Source: Poteriospumella lacustris
Taxonomy: Eukaryota; Sar; Chrysophyceae; Chromulinales; Dinobryaceae
Assembly: GCA_008000375.1 (NCBI GenBank)
Contig: SMOI01000111.1
Location: forward strand, 37,637 to 100,858
Length of the DNA: 63,222 bases
Reading direction: 5' to 3'
The notes under the pieces are model-generated. The model was not told the origin of the DNA. It ran no database searches and saw nothing but the letters and a program-made list of their open reading frames with translations. Of this stretch, positions 19,877 to 30,977 are shown one piece after another; the first letter of the stretch is position 1, and each line of letters starts with the position of its first letter. A program made the position numbers and the translations under genes.

Positions 19877-21692
19877 TTAATGCGAAGGAGGATCATCGGC
19901 AACGATGCAAATCGGTAGTTTGCCGGGTTCATCTTGACCATCGGAACTGACACCTTCGAGAGGGGAATACAAGACCGTTCTCTGAACACAGACGACATCA
20001 GAAAACAGTGACCGAGCGACACCTCACATAAGACAGGCCTCAAGTTGCTTACCGTTACTTTGCATTCGACTGGGCCAGGCGCAATTTGAATGACCGTGTT
20101 CAACGGAATGGATAGATGCGGTGCCTCAGAGCGAGAATGACCCATGTAAAACGCGTAAATGATACGGAGAACGGCTTGGTGACCGATGATCAACAACGGC
20201 TCTTGATGACGCTCCATCTCAATGATGATGGGCTCCAATCGAGCGATGACATCCAAATAGCTCTCACCACGAGGATAGCGATAGGCCAGCTTGTCGACGT
20301 TCCGGCGCTTCCATTCCTCAGGGAACTTCTCTTCAATCTCCTCATATGTCATACCGTCACAGGATCCCGCAAACAACTCGTCCAAATGATGCCAGGCTCG
20401 TGGCCGCATCTGGACCCATTCGATTTCCAGGGCGGGATCTGTTTCCGATCGGATACGAATCGTGGTCTGTTTGATAAACTGAGACGTTTCCCTCGTGCGA
20501 CGCATCGTACTCGTCCACAGCCGAGCCGGTACGTCATTTCCGTCTTTATCCTTCACGATATTCTTGTCCACAAACTCCGCCAGCTTCTGCGCATACCGCA
20601 GTCCGTGCACTGTCAGGCCTGAATCACCGCCGATACGACCCAGGTCGTTGTATTCGGATTGACCATGACGCGTGAGGTAGAAGGCATGGGAGGTCGTACG
20701 CATGTTCATGATAAAGTTCACGACTTTCTGCTGAAGATATCCCTTCACGTTGTGGACGACGAAGTGCTGTTTAGAGTGGTCGCACTTCATGTACGTCCAT
20801 TTGCTTTCATCTTCATGATTGCCATTGTGGTCGACCGGTTCGTAGAACTTGCGGTATTTCTCTACTTTCTTCCGAAAGTCCATTTCCTGTTGCAGTGTGG
20901 ACACCAGTTAGTACCATCCATATTCATTGGCAGTATGTGCGAAGAAGATCGAATCACATACCGAGGAAATATCACATAAACCCGCATAGTCGGCTGAATA
21001 TTGGACGGTGGAGCGGTAGTGGCTGGCAAGGAATTGTTCATCTTCGTTGTACACTTCAATGAACATGACCTTCGCCCCGATATTGTGCATCTATGAAACA
21101 GAAGAGATGAGAAGAACATGGTCATGAAATGCACAGGGTATTCCACAATGATGAGGCATAAGCACGTACGGCTGTCTTCAAGTTGACTCGTCTCTGATGC
21201 GTCGGGTTGGTAGAGTCGAGAATGGCCACACCATTGTCGCATTCCGACAAAAACAGTTCCATATCTCGAATGGCCGCTTGATTGCATTGAGTTCGAAGGG
21301 CTAAGGCCTCCTGATTGCTGAGGTCAAACCACTCAGCATCTTTCAAACCGCCACAAAGACGTTGACGATACTCCGCAACGTTGAACACACGGACAGGAAC
21401 CGCGTGGAAAAACTCCAAATATCGTCCCAATCGACGAGAAATATGGGTCTTTCCTCTTCCTGGGAGTCCACAGAAGCAGAAAACAAATTTATTGGGAGAA
21501 ATGGGAAAAATACTGAGTGGAATTGAGTTCTCGACCACATGTCCTTTTGCCGCATGCGCACCTGTACAACATGCAGGGAATAAGCCTGCTGACAATGCTA
21601 AGAGAAGCTGAGATAGCAACTTTACCGGGTGCATTCTGTGGTCTGTGGTTGTTGAATCCATTGTTACCACTCTCTCGATCAGTACCTTCCAT
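19877..21692 (-). CDS. PFKFB: 6-phosphofructo-2-kinase/fructose-2,6-bisphosphatase, copy A
   Basis: Five exons, 21692-21626, 21561-21170, 21090-20962, 20886-20053 and 19981-19877, encode 508 residues. The kinase half has Walker A GLPGRGKT (54-61) and LDSTNPTHQRR, but the canonical ESIC.D segment reads FIEVYNED. The bisphosphatase half is canonical: LTRHGQSE with the catalytic His near residue 270, STMRRTRET, HHLDEL.AG.CDGMTYEEI, YRYPRGESYLD and a second histidine in IIGHQAVLR. The enzyme sets fructose-2,6-bisphosphate, the activator of phosphofructokinase-1. The phosphatase is well supported; the kinase looks altered. It is head-to-head with copy B, and its phosphatase exon is nearly identical in DNA to that copy. 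Confidence 0.93.
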
Positions 21693-21915
21693 TTTATCGC
21701 CGAAAGTCAATGACAATAGTTCCTCAGTTGGCGATGACCTTTACAGCTGTGTCCGGTTCTCTGACCTTTTCACCCTTTGAATCAGAATATTTCTCAATAC
21801 CGAGCACGTTATGAAGCTCTAAAGTCTCTGTTTCTGATGAGACTCAGCTGATCGGGAAGTAGACAAGGTTTAAGTTGCAGTTGTCAAAGCGGGTTGAGGA
21901 AGTTCTCGAGCGGAG

Positions 21916-21946
<31 letters not shown>

Positions 21947-22300
21947 TGACCCAATCGGCGTTTCAAGTTTCGGTGTCGATGCTGTACCCTAGATTGGACA
22001 AAGGCCCACAAACTCTGGGTAAGTGCACTTCAACTTACAGCAACAAGTGTCGTCAAACGGACGGATGTTCCAAACTGGTCAGTTACGTGAGGAAACAAAG
22101 TTGCAAAACGGTCGATCGCACCCTTCTCACACAGCGCCGCATCTTGGCCGGCGCAACATTCGTAACTGTTCGCCACATCGCAAGCTTCTCGAGGAATATC
22201 CATCTCAGTGCCCGTATCCCTTGCAGCCTTTCGCTGTTTACAAAGCTTATTCTTTCCATCTTGTTGATAAGAAGTTTCTTATACCCTGAAAAATCTTTCA
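21693..22300. promoter_or_regulatory. shared divergent promoter region of PFKFB copies A and B
   Basis: 608 nt separate the two start codons. It includes a GAT-type microsatellite near 21919-21948. No factor site was identified. Confidence 0.45.
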
Positions 22301-24040
22301 ATGAGTACTTCTCCACGTGCAGAAGGAAATCTTCCCAAGCCGCCTTCGGTCGAGCGACAAACGTCGATTCATAACCCTCTTCCTCAAAATGCGCCAGGTA
22401 CACGAAGACAACGCAGCTCCAAGTCAAAAACATCCAACAAATGCTTACTATTACTCGTTGTGTTACAGGCGCTGCAGCGGCGATAGGACACACTCTGGAG
22501 AACAGCATCCCATTGAGCATTTTCCCTTTGCAGCCCGATAAATTTTGCATTGCGCTGTGCGGCATCCCAGGTAATTTTTTGTCCCTTATTCTATCGATTG
22601 CCTGTTATTACAAGGGGTTCGTGAACGTCGTTAGGTCGTGGTAAAACCCATATTGCCCGAAGACTTGGGCGCTATTTGGACTTCTTCCACGCAATTCCTG
22701 TCAAGGTACTCCACGTTGCCGACTATAGACGTCGTCTTTGTGGAGCGTTGAAAGACGCAGAATGGTTCGACCCACACAATCAGGAAGCGCATGTGAAGAG
22801 AGAAGAATGCATGATGGCTGCGGTCCAAGATATGAACGTCTTTTTGAGTCAGCATTCGAATGGCGTCGTAATTTTCGATTCTATTAACGAAACTCATGTT
22901 AAAAGATGGAATCTAACCAATGCGGTAAGGAATTTTGCACTGATATAGTAAGAATTCAGTGGCTGACCTTGTCTCCTTTAGATGCAAGCTGCTGGCGCGA
23001 AAGTTCTTTGGATTGAGGTTATCAATGAAGATGAGAATTTTCTGACCACTCAATACCAAAATGCAGTTACTTCGCCCGATTATATGGGAATGACCGATGA
23101 AGCTGCCCAGCGAGATTATCGCAGAAGAGTCGAAATCTTCCGTTCTATCTTCGAAACTATGGACGACGACTACTATGCATCAATTGAACGCAGATGGACA
23201 TACATGAAGTGCGACCACTCTAAACAGCACTTCGTCGTCCACAATGTCAAGGGCTACTTGTTTCAAAAAGTGGTGAACTTCATTATGAACTTGCGTACGA
23301 CCTCCCATGCCTTCTACCTCACGCGTCATGGTCAATCCGAATACAACGACTTGGGTCGTATCGGCGGTGATTCAGGCCTGACAGTGCACGGACTGCGGTA
23401 TGCGCAGAAGCTGGCGGAGTTTGTGGACAAGAATATCGTGAAGGGTAAAGACGGAAATGACGTACCGGCTCGGCTGTGGACGAGTACGATGCGTCGTACA
23501 AGGGAAACGGCGCAGTTTATCAAGCAGACCACGATTCGTATCCCATCCGAAACAGACCCATCTTTGGAATATGAGTGGGTCCAGATGCGGCCACGAGCCT
23601 GGCATCATTTAGACGAGTTGTTTGCGGGGTCCTGTGACGGTATGACGTACGAGGAGATTGAAGAGAAGTTCCCTGAGGAATGGGAACGTCGCAATGTCGA
23701 CAAGTTAGCCTATCGCTATCCTCGTGGTGAGAGCTATTTGGATGTCATCGCTCGATTGGAGCCCATCATCATTGAGATGGAGCGTCATCAAGAATCTCTT
23801 TTGATTGTCGCTCACCAGGGAATTTTGCGCATTATATACGCGTTTTACATGGGCTTGTCTCGTGCTGAGGCTCCTTATGTATCTATCCCATTGAACACTG
23901 TTGTTCAGTTGATCCCAAGAGCTTACGATTGTCTGGAATCCCGTCATCTACTCTACCGTCCCGATAGAGCTCTTGCGCATGATGGTCAGACGGAATCTGC
24001 TGCTGCCGGGAAGAATATAGATGATCCGCAATCGCACTAG
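22301..24040 (+). CDS. PFKFB: 6-phosphofructo-2-kinase/fructose-2,6-bisphosphatase, copy B
   Basis: Four exons, 22301-22397, 22469-22570, 22635-22924 and 22982-24040, encode 515 residues. An intron splits the P-loop codon (GIPG|RGKT). The kinase half aligns with copy A but is only moderately similar and departs from the canonical pattern (FDSINETHVKRW instead of DATNTT.ERR; WIEVINED instead of ESIC.D). The phosphatase half retains LTRHGQSE, STMRRTRET and CDGMTYEEI; the late histidine lies in VAHQGILRI. From about 23195 to 23910 the sequence is nearly identical to copy A, including silent sites. Two introns of copy A are missing here and one extra intron is present. Both proteins end in DDP.SH. 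Confidence 0.93.
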
Positions 24041-24517
24041 GGAATGTTATCATCAGCACCACCACCAGTTCTACGTTATTTATCAAGTCGAAGCGGAAAA
24101 GAGTACAATTGGGAACTGGAGGAATCGTAAGGTTTTTGCGGGTGTTGTTGCAAAATGTTGCTGATGATGAATAAATGAAAATCATTCCGATCGTAAAAGT
24201 AGATAAGCCCATTTTAGATACATAATGTGTTTTCTGATGTTGTTGTTCTCTGGGACGATAGGTGCGCTCTTTTTGTGAGTTTGGAATCTGGGATCATCTC
24301 AAGCCCTGCCCTCTCTTCGCTGCATGCAGCAGGCTGCAAACAGATCATAGCAAGCAGTAATAGTCGAATAACAGACGAAAGAAAGTGGAATCAAATTAAT
24401 CTCCACTCAATTTTCAACGATCAGTCTAAAGATCGCAGGCTCAAACCAGCTCTGTATCTTGAACAGTCCTTTTTTTGGAGCGTTAGATGGCTCAGCAGCG
24501 TAGCATCTACGAAGCAC
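24041..24517. other. intergenic, PFKFB-B 3' end and BAH gene 5' region
   Basis: An AATAAA hexamer at 24170-24175 is a candidate poly(A) signal for PFKFB-B. The frame of the next gene is open upstream of its chosen ATG (24518) back to an ATG at about 24227, but that extension has no similarity to anything I know. Confidence 0.45.
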
Positions 24518-27396
24518 ATGGAGGATATTGATGGTGTCTACCGCTGGGTTGGTCCACCTCTTTCGGATGATTCCAAGCGAACACAATATCCTGGAATACT
24601 GGTCCAGTATAAGCCGAGAGGAAAGTCTGGCAATGATCACCTGTGTCTGTTCAAAGTTGGATTTCATGTGTTAGTACACAATGCCGATAACCTCCCATAT
24701 GTTGCAGAGATCGAAGACCTGTACGAAGACAAGATAAAGAAGAAAATGTTTGCTAAACTTCGATGGTTCTATCGATATCGGGATGCCAAGCATCATCATA
24801 AGTTTGTGGTTCCACCGCATGAGCGAGAAATTTTCTACTCGGGGCACACCGACGAGAACGACGTTTCTGTGATTAAGGCACCATGCTTTGTGGTATTCCT
24901 GAACGAGAACCAACTTGTTCCTTTGTGGGAACGACATTTGAACAATGCTTTCATTTGTCGTTACGAGCTGAAATTTCCTGGTTTGGCTCCCATCGGTGTC
25001 GACAAGTTAAGGAATGAATACCTGGTCAATACCCCACTTTTCCCAGCACAACTTCAACAAATCCTTCTCTCAGATCATCTCTTCTGGGGTTCACTACTTA
25101 AAACAGTATATGGGGCGGAGTTTTCCATCAAAGACAAACCAATATTGCCGAAACTGAATTCAGAATGTGAGCCCGCACGTTTGGTGTCCGTACTTGGGAA
25201 AACGGAGACATTGGCAAACGTTTCTTCCCTTCTTCTTGAAGAAGATGTCAAGGAAGAATCAGCTAACGTTGTTAGTGTGGCAAACGATGAAGCAAAGGGA
25301 GAGGAGATTGTGGAAGCTACAGTCAGCAACGCTCAAGAAATGAAAGATGGTGACGACGATGGTAATGAGTTGTACTTCTCGTCCACTGTCCCGCCCACGA
25401 AACGAGTCCGAGTTCATCCTTTTCAATTCCTGAATGGAGTCGCCGCAGTACGATCAACTCCTTTAGTCGAGGAATCAAGCAGCACCGCGGCCGCTGAAGA
25501 AGTTCAGACCACAACCATGACCGGTATGAGCGAAGAGATGTCAGACGAGGCCATGGATACTGTGCCCGCCAAAAAACCTCGAACTGATTTCGAATTGGAT
25601 ATGGATGATGGGATAGAGTATTGGAGCGAGTCGGTACCAACTTTCTTCGAGCTAACGTCGCCAATGCGACGACAGCTGTCACTGAATAAGCCCACCGGAG
25701 CAGTTGATGCAGCAACACCACTGTATTTGCGTTCCTCTTCGCCGCGTCCGAAAGTGGACGAAGAAAAAGAAGAAGATGAAGAAGAGAAAAAACAAGAAGT
25801 AGCCTCCGCAAAGGAAGGCATTCAGTTGTTTCCGCTTGAATCAAAGGATGCGGATTATTTCAAAGTGGAAGAAGAAAAATTGGAGAAACGGTACCAACGC
25901 AATGCAGCAGACAAAATTCCTCCTATGCAACCTCTTGTTGAAAGCAGCCCAGAGCCTTCTGACCAAGTTTGGTCAGTATCATTTGATCCCAATGGAAGTG
26001 CGTCGATGCTTGCTTTATATGAGATTCGAGTCCTTCCCACCCTTCAGCGTGTACTTGCCCAATCTCTGAAGACGTACCAACAGAGCCTCAAAGACGTGGA
26101 CAAGTTGATTGTTGATGGCTCAGCCGCTTTCTTCGCAGGGATTGATGTATTGGCATTGTTTCATGATTGCCTCTTTGCCTCAAGGTATGCATTTGATTCG
26201 AAATCTTCGAATGTTTTCGTCTTATGTTCTCCATTGCTGTACGCCCCGTCCTAGGAAACCTGGTCACTCATCACTGGACGACGAAGAAAGCAGTATAGCT
26301 CTGGCTCTACAGCAGATGGAATCAATACTGATGCATCGTGTTTCTGTTTGGTCTATGCAAGAGCAAGACATGCTATATTCTCTGTGCCGAACTCCCGAGC
26401 GGAAAACTCATATGATCAGTCTACCGTACTTACGGGTGAAACGCGAACTGACCACCAAGAGTCAAGTGGAGATCATTGATTTCTTCGAAAAGTTCATTGG
26501 CAACGGTCGTTACTTGGATCTCGTGATTCCTCACGAAGGCTTCGCATATCATTTAATTCACTCAGACCTCACCTTGGAGGACAGCTTGGCTATTCTTCCT
26601 CAAATTGCGGGATCGAAATCGTCTGGAAGAACGCTGGGCCAGAGCAATGGACAGAAGAGCAACGTAAATTGCTGTATTTATTCCATTGACGATTCGATAA
26701 CCAGTATCGAAGAGGAGCAGCTACGAAGATCGCTGTATTGGGCGGAAGAAGATGCCACTTTTTATCGCATCCACAACCAGGAAGATATTTATGGGCCGGA
26801 GTTCAATGTGGTGGATATGCTCTACCAGGAATGGCTCCGACGCAGGAAGAGTGGAAAGTATAACCGAGATTCTTGTTTGCCGTATGTTTACTTGAAGGAT
26901 TTTGACTCCAAAGCGTACGAAAAATTGGAGGACCACCAAGCAGATGAACTAGTTTGTCAACAGTTCTTTCAGAGGTAAGGAGTGTGTGTTACTATTATAA
27001 CAACTCTTGTATCAACGGTGATCGCTTTTAGGTTGGCTGATGTTTTGGATGAGTTTTCCTTTCATCAAATATGCTGTGCGATGTTGCTTTGGCAGCGTAC
27101 CATAATTTCCTTAGGATCCTTGGTACGACTTGCGACTAATTTCGCATTTCGGCAATGCGTCCTGACTTTCGTTTGTTTAGGTGGTGCGGATCTCACACAT
27201 TCTGGCGAACTCAGTGGTGCTACCCGAACCTTCAGGCGAAATGTCGGTGCCACAACTTCAGATATTGATGGAGGATAGTCTAAAATTGAAGAGCGACTTG
27301 TACAAGCAATTCAAGCTGATTGTTACCTCATCAGAGTTTCACAACTTCTGTTTGCCTCATTTTGAGTCATTTTGTGACGGAGCTCCTGACCTTTGA
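24518..27396 (+). CDS. BAH-domain chromatin protein
   Basis: Exons 24518-26184, 26255-26974, 27032-27122 and 27181-27396 encode 897 residues. Residues ~35-160 are a bromo-adjacent homology domain (HVLVHNADNLPYVAEIEDLYED, abbreviated here as PYVAEIEDLYED; LRWFYRYRD; HEREIFYSGHTDENDV; PCFVVFL). BAH domains bind nucleosomes or modified histone tails. An acidic, disordered middle (residues ~230-480) with KKPR-type nuclear signals follows. Then come long helical segments ending in a small helical C-terminus (ILMEDSLKLKSDLYKQFK). No catalytic domain is seen in the C-terminal half and its family is not recognised. All four junctions hold frame. The ATG used gives a BAH domain close to the N-terminus. 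Confidence 0.82.
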
Positions 27397-27416
27397 ACAC
27401 TTAGGAAAACACCATC

Positions 27417-27425
27417 TGTAAATAG
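27417..27425 (+). terminator. TGTAAATAG 3'-flank motif (BAH gene)
   Basis: TGTAAATAG begins 21 nt after the stop codon of the BAH-domain gene. Confidence 0.45.
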
Positions 27426-27597
27426 TTTTCATATAGTTACTCTTTGTGCTCATCATCAAGTCTGTGTCAGGCCATCCACATGCAAAATCACGAACCGACA
27501 GACAGCAGGGTCTTTTACTGAAACCCCACACAGACTTCTGATGGGAGTTTTTGAGGTCGTGGGTTTTTCTCGACGTGTGTCCTGGGTGGCGGCCAAC

Positions 27598-27632
27598 CAC
27601 ATGACACGCCATTTTGTGGAGGAGCCACAAAG
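27598..27632 (+). promoter_or_regulatory. 35-nt conserved RPS6 upstream element, plus copy
   Basis: Identical in sequence to the reverse complement of 30226-30260. It ends 105 nt before the ATG here and 90 nt before the ATG in the other copy. Confidence 0.6.
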
Positions 27633-27737
27633 GGCAGTGCCTCTTTGGTGAAGCCTGAGCGACTATTTGGTTTTGTTTGCAAGTCGATCCAATCGACGCC
27701 AAGTTATATATAAAGTGAGTGGAAATACTAATCAACC

Positions 27738-28730
27738 ATGAAGGTAATTCCCTGCATTGAGCCCTGCAGCTGCGAAATCCCTGTGCGCTCACCGAGACAT
27801 TTTGTTTCCCTTTGTTAATTTTCTTGACAGCTCAATATTGCTTACCCTACGACTGGCCAACAAAAGGTTGTTGAGCTTGACGACGAGAAGAAGCTGTAAG
27901 TTGCTCCGCTGTGCAGCTTGTTTGTGTCGATGAATTCTAATTGTTCTTTTGGTATTTGCAAACGCAGCCGATCTCTGTATGACAAGAGAATCTCCAACGA
28001 GGTCAACGGTGAGGACATCGGAGACGAGTTCGCTGGCTACGTAAGTGATCTCTCATTGCCTGTTTCCTTGGCGATGTTGTCTGATCTAAACTTTTGATTT
28101 GACTTTCTCTTTCAGGTCTTCAAGATCTCTGGTGGTACCGACAAGGATGGTTTCCCCATGAGACAGGGTGTCATGGCCAGCACTCGTGTTCGCCTCCTCC
28201 TCGCTCAGGGCGCTCCTGGTTACAGAACCGCTCCTTGCGGTGTTCGCAAGGGTGCTTCCATCAGAAAGCGAAAATCCGTTCGTGGTTGCATTGTCGGCCC
28301 CGATCTGGCCACCTTGGCTTTGGTTGTCGTCAAGAAGGGTGACAACGAGATCGAGGGTTTCTCTGATGTCACCATCCCCAACAGACTTGGTCCTAAGAGA
28401 GCTAACAAGATCCGCAAGCTTTTCAACTTGACCAAGGCCGATGATATCCGCAAGGTTGTTGTCACCCGCACCTTCACCAAGACCAAGGGCGAGAAGACCT
28501 CCACCATTTCCAAGAGACCCAAGATTCAGCGATTGGTGACCCCTGTCACCATTCACAGAAAGAGACAGAGAGCCAAGGCTCAGTTGGCTGGTCTCCAGAA
28601 GTCCAAGGCTGATGCTGCTGCTTACACTGCCCTTGTGCAAAAGCGCTTGGCCGAGCAGAAGGCTGCCCGCAAGTCCGAGATCTCCAAGCGCCGCTCCTCC
28701 CGCCGCGCTTCTGGCAAGGTTGACGCTTAA
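27738..28730 (+). CDS. RPS6: 40S ribosomal protein S6 (eS6), plus copy
   Basis: Exons 27738-27743, 27831-27895, 27968-28040 and 28116-28730 encode 252 residues. The first exon is just ATG AAG. The protein begins MKLNIAYPTTGQQK and carries the eS6 landmarks DKRI..EV.G, GGTDKDGFPMRQGV, RKGASIRKRKSVRG and GLT-like NKIRKLFNL, ending in a basic tail (SKRRSSRRASGKVDA) with serines placed like the S6-kinase sites of other eukaryotes. It is a structural protein of the small subunit and a target of TOR signalling. The gene is convergent with an identical copy. Confidence 0.98.
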
Positions 28731-28748
28731 AGTTTTGGATGCCCCTGC

Positions 28749-28756
28749 GTAAATAG
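28749..28756 (+). terminator. GTAAATAG 3'-flank motif (RPS6 plus)
   Basis: 18 nt after the stop codon. It is conserved in the other RPS6 copy despite surrounding divergence. Confidence 0.5.
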
Positions 28757-29116
28757 TTAAATTCCCACTCACTACAATCAACTCTTCTCGCTTCTTTGTT
28801 TTGTTTTGTTTTGTTTTCGCTTGTCAAAAATAGGTTGGACTCTGACGACGAAGCTCTCTGTCGCGCAGTAATCACTTCTCTCAACAGGCCATATTTGAGA
28901 TGGAGACAATCGTCTTCAAAGGCAGACTAGTGGCCAAACAGCGGCACGGCACATGAAGTGTGAAAGTACTTCAATTTCCCGTCGGGTCACATTTGCTGCA
29001 AGCCGTCCTGTTAGGAGCGATTTTCGAAGACTGATTTGCAGCCAATCAAAAACTGAAAACTTTAAGTAAAACAAAACGGAGCAAAAGAAGAAAGTATTGA
29101 AGTGAGTGGGAATTAA

Positions 29117-29124
29117 CTATTTAC
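29117..29124 (-). terminator. GTAAATAG 3'-flank motif (RPS6 minus)
   Basis: 18 nt after the stop codon of the minus copy, at the same spacing as in the plus copy. Confidence 0.5.
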
Positions 29125-29142
29125 TCAGAGGTAACCAAAACT

Positions 29143-30135
29143 TTAAGCGTCAACCTTGCCAGAAGCGCGGCGGGAGGAGCGGCGCTTGGAGATCTCGGAC
29201 TTGCGGGCAGCCTTCTGCTCGGCCAAGCGCTTTTGCACAAGGGCAGTGTAAGCAGCAGCATCAGCCTTGGACTTCTGGAGACCAGCCAACTGAGCCTTGG
29301 CTCTCTGTCTCTTTCTGTGAATGGTGACAGGGGTCACCAATCGCTGAATCTTGGGTCTCTTGGAAATGGTGGAGGTCTTCTCGCCCTTGGTCTTGGTGAA
29401 GGTGCGGGTGACAACAACCTTGCGGATATCATCGGCCTTGGTCAAGTTGAAAAGCTTGCGGATCTTGTTAGCTCTCTTAGGACCAAGTCTGTTGGGGATG
29501 GTGACATCAGAGAAACCCTCGATCTCGTTGTCACCCTTCTTGACGACAACCAAAGCCAAGGTGGCCAGATCGGGGCCGACAATGCAACCACGAACGGATT
29601 TTCGCTTTCTGATGGAAGCACCCTTGCGAACACCGCAAGGAGCGGTTCTGTAACCAGGAGCGCCCTGAGCGAGGAGGAGGCGAACACGAGTGCTGGCCAT
29701 GACACCCTGTCTCATGGGGAAACCATCCTTGTCGGTACCACCAGAGATCTTGAAGACCTGAAAGAGAAAGTCAAATCAAAAGTTTAGATCAGACAACATC
29801 GCCAAGGAAACAGGCAATGAGAGATCACTTACGTAGCCAGCGAACTCGTCTCCGATGTCCTCACCGTTGACCTCGTTGGAGATTCTCTTGTCATACAGAG
29901 ATCGGCTGCGTTTGCAAATACCAAAAGAACAATTAGAATTCATCGACACAAACAAGCTGCACAGCGGAGCAACTTACAGCTTCTTCTCGTCGTCAAGCTC
30001 AACAACCTTTTGTTGGCCAGTCGTAGGGTAAGCAATATTGAGCTGTCAAGAAAATTAACAAAGGGAAACAAAATGTCTCGGTGAGCGCACAGGGATTTCG
30101 CAGCTGCAGGGCTCAATGCAGGGAATTACCTTCAT
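29143..30135 (-). CDS. RPS6: 40S ribosomal protein S6 (eS6), minus copy
   Basis: Exons 30135-30130, 30042-29978, 29905-29833 and 29757-29143 encode the same 252 residues as the plus copy. Introns of 87, 72 and 75 nt are identical in sequence to those of the partner. Both copies have intact splice sites, start, stop, TATA-like box and upstream element, so both are probably expressed. Having two identical copies may serve ribosomal protein dosage. Confidence 0.98.
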
Positions 30136-30967
30136 GGTTGATTAGTATTTCCACTCACTTTATATATAACTTGGCGTCGATTGGATCGACTTGCAAAACA
30201 TAGGCCAAGCGAGAAGTGCCACTGACTTTGTGGCTCCTCCACAAAATGGCGTGTCATGTGGCCACGAGGACACGTTTCTAAAATCCCAGCTGGTATAAAA
30301 AGCCCACTTCGTGTCCACCCATATTCCATAAAACTCCCAAGCATCCGTCGGCTCGGACAATCTCGAGAGCATGCTCTGTCCCAAACCATAGTTGACCAAA
30401 TTTGCTGATGAACACGTTTTAGTGCTAAGTAAGCACCTATCGATTGACAGATTGGAGAGACAAGTGTGACTGGACCCATGACATGAATGCCTTTTTATTA
30501 TCTCTCTTTCATTTTCATCTTTCCTTTATTTCAGCAGTTGTGTGCAACCAGATGCATTGATATGAATCACCAAGTATTTTCGCGTCCAAAGGTCACCTAA
30601 GACCTTTCTGTCACGAGAAGATGTCATCTCACTCTTGACAATGGCAAAGTTGTCTTCGAGCATGCTACTCTTGAAAAACCTTTAGATCACCTAGATAAGG
30701 AGAGTTTGTTGTCGCGGCTGCGCTCAATGTCCGACTATTTCGTATCTTAAAGGAGAATAATGTATTCACATCGCGAATTATGCTCGTTGCTGAATATCTT
30801 CAACGCTTTGATCAGCCTTTTGTGAATTGACAGCAGATCTCTACTTAGAACCGCGTGGATATGCAAATATGGAGCAACTCGTCGAATGAGGCAAGCGCGC
30901 CTTCACTGGAAAAGCGAAGCGTGCTTTTGTATTGCGAATTTGAGTCCCATTTGTTTGGCACAGTAAA
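30136..30967. promoter_or_regulatory. RPS6 minus-copy promoter and flanking non-coding DNA
   Basis: The proximal part mirrors the plus-copy promoter (TATA-like box, 35-nt element at 30226-30260). Farther out (30300-30967) I see no gene; the sequence is AT-rich and unremarkable. Confidence 0.5.
30226..30260 (-). promoter_or_regulatory. 35-nt conserved RPS6 upstream element, minus copy
   Basis: Reverse complement of 27598-27632 with no mismatch. Confidence 0.6.
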
Positions 30968-30977
30968 CATTTTATGG

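Larger units (their letters stand above)
27397..27737 (+). promoter_or_regulatory. RPS6 (plus copy) promoter with TATA-like box and 35-nt conserved element
   Basis: A TATATATAAA-type box lies about 25-35 nt before the ATG. A 35-nt element at 27598-27632 (core ACGCCATTTTGTGG) is repeated exactly upstream of the minus copy although the DNA between element and TATA differs. The 62 nt before the ATG are identical in both copies. Confidence 0.6.
28731..29142. other. spacer between convergent RPS6 genes
   Basis: The first ~90 nt on each side are alignable but diverged 3' untranslated sequence, including the shared GTAAATAGTTA and TTCCCACTCACT. The centre is unique, with (TTTTG)n near 28797-28815. 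No gene. Confidence 0.6.
27676..30197. repeat. inverted repeat, two ~1063-bp RPS6 arms
   Basis: Arms are 27676-28738 and 29135-30197. All three introns, the four exons and 62 nt of 5' flank show no difference where I compared them, while DNA immediately outside both ends is diverged. The spacer is ~396 nt. Confidence 0.9.

Noticed and set aside
28086-28781. 231-codon frame on the minus strand opposite RPS6 (and its twin at 29233-29787)
   Set aside because: It is the antisense of the RPS6 exon, repeated in the second copy; the protein has Ser/Leu/Gly-rich chance composition and no independent support.
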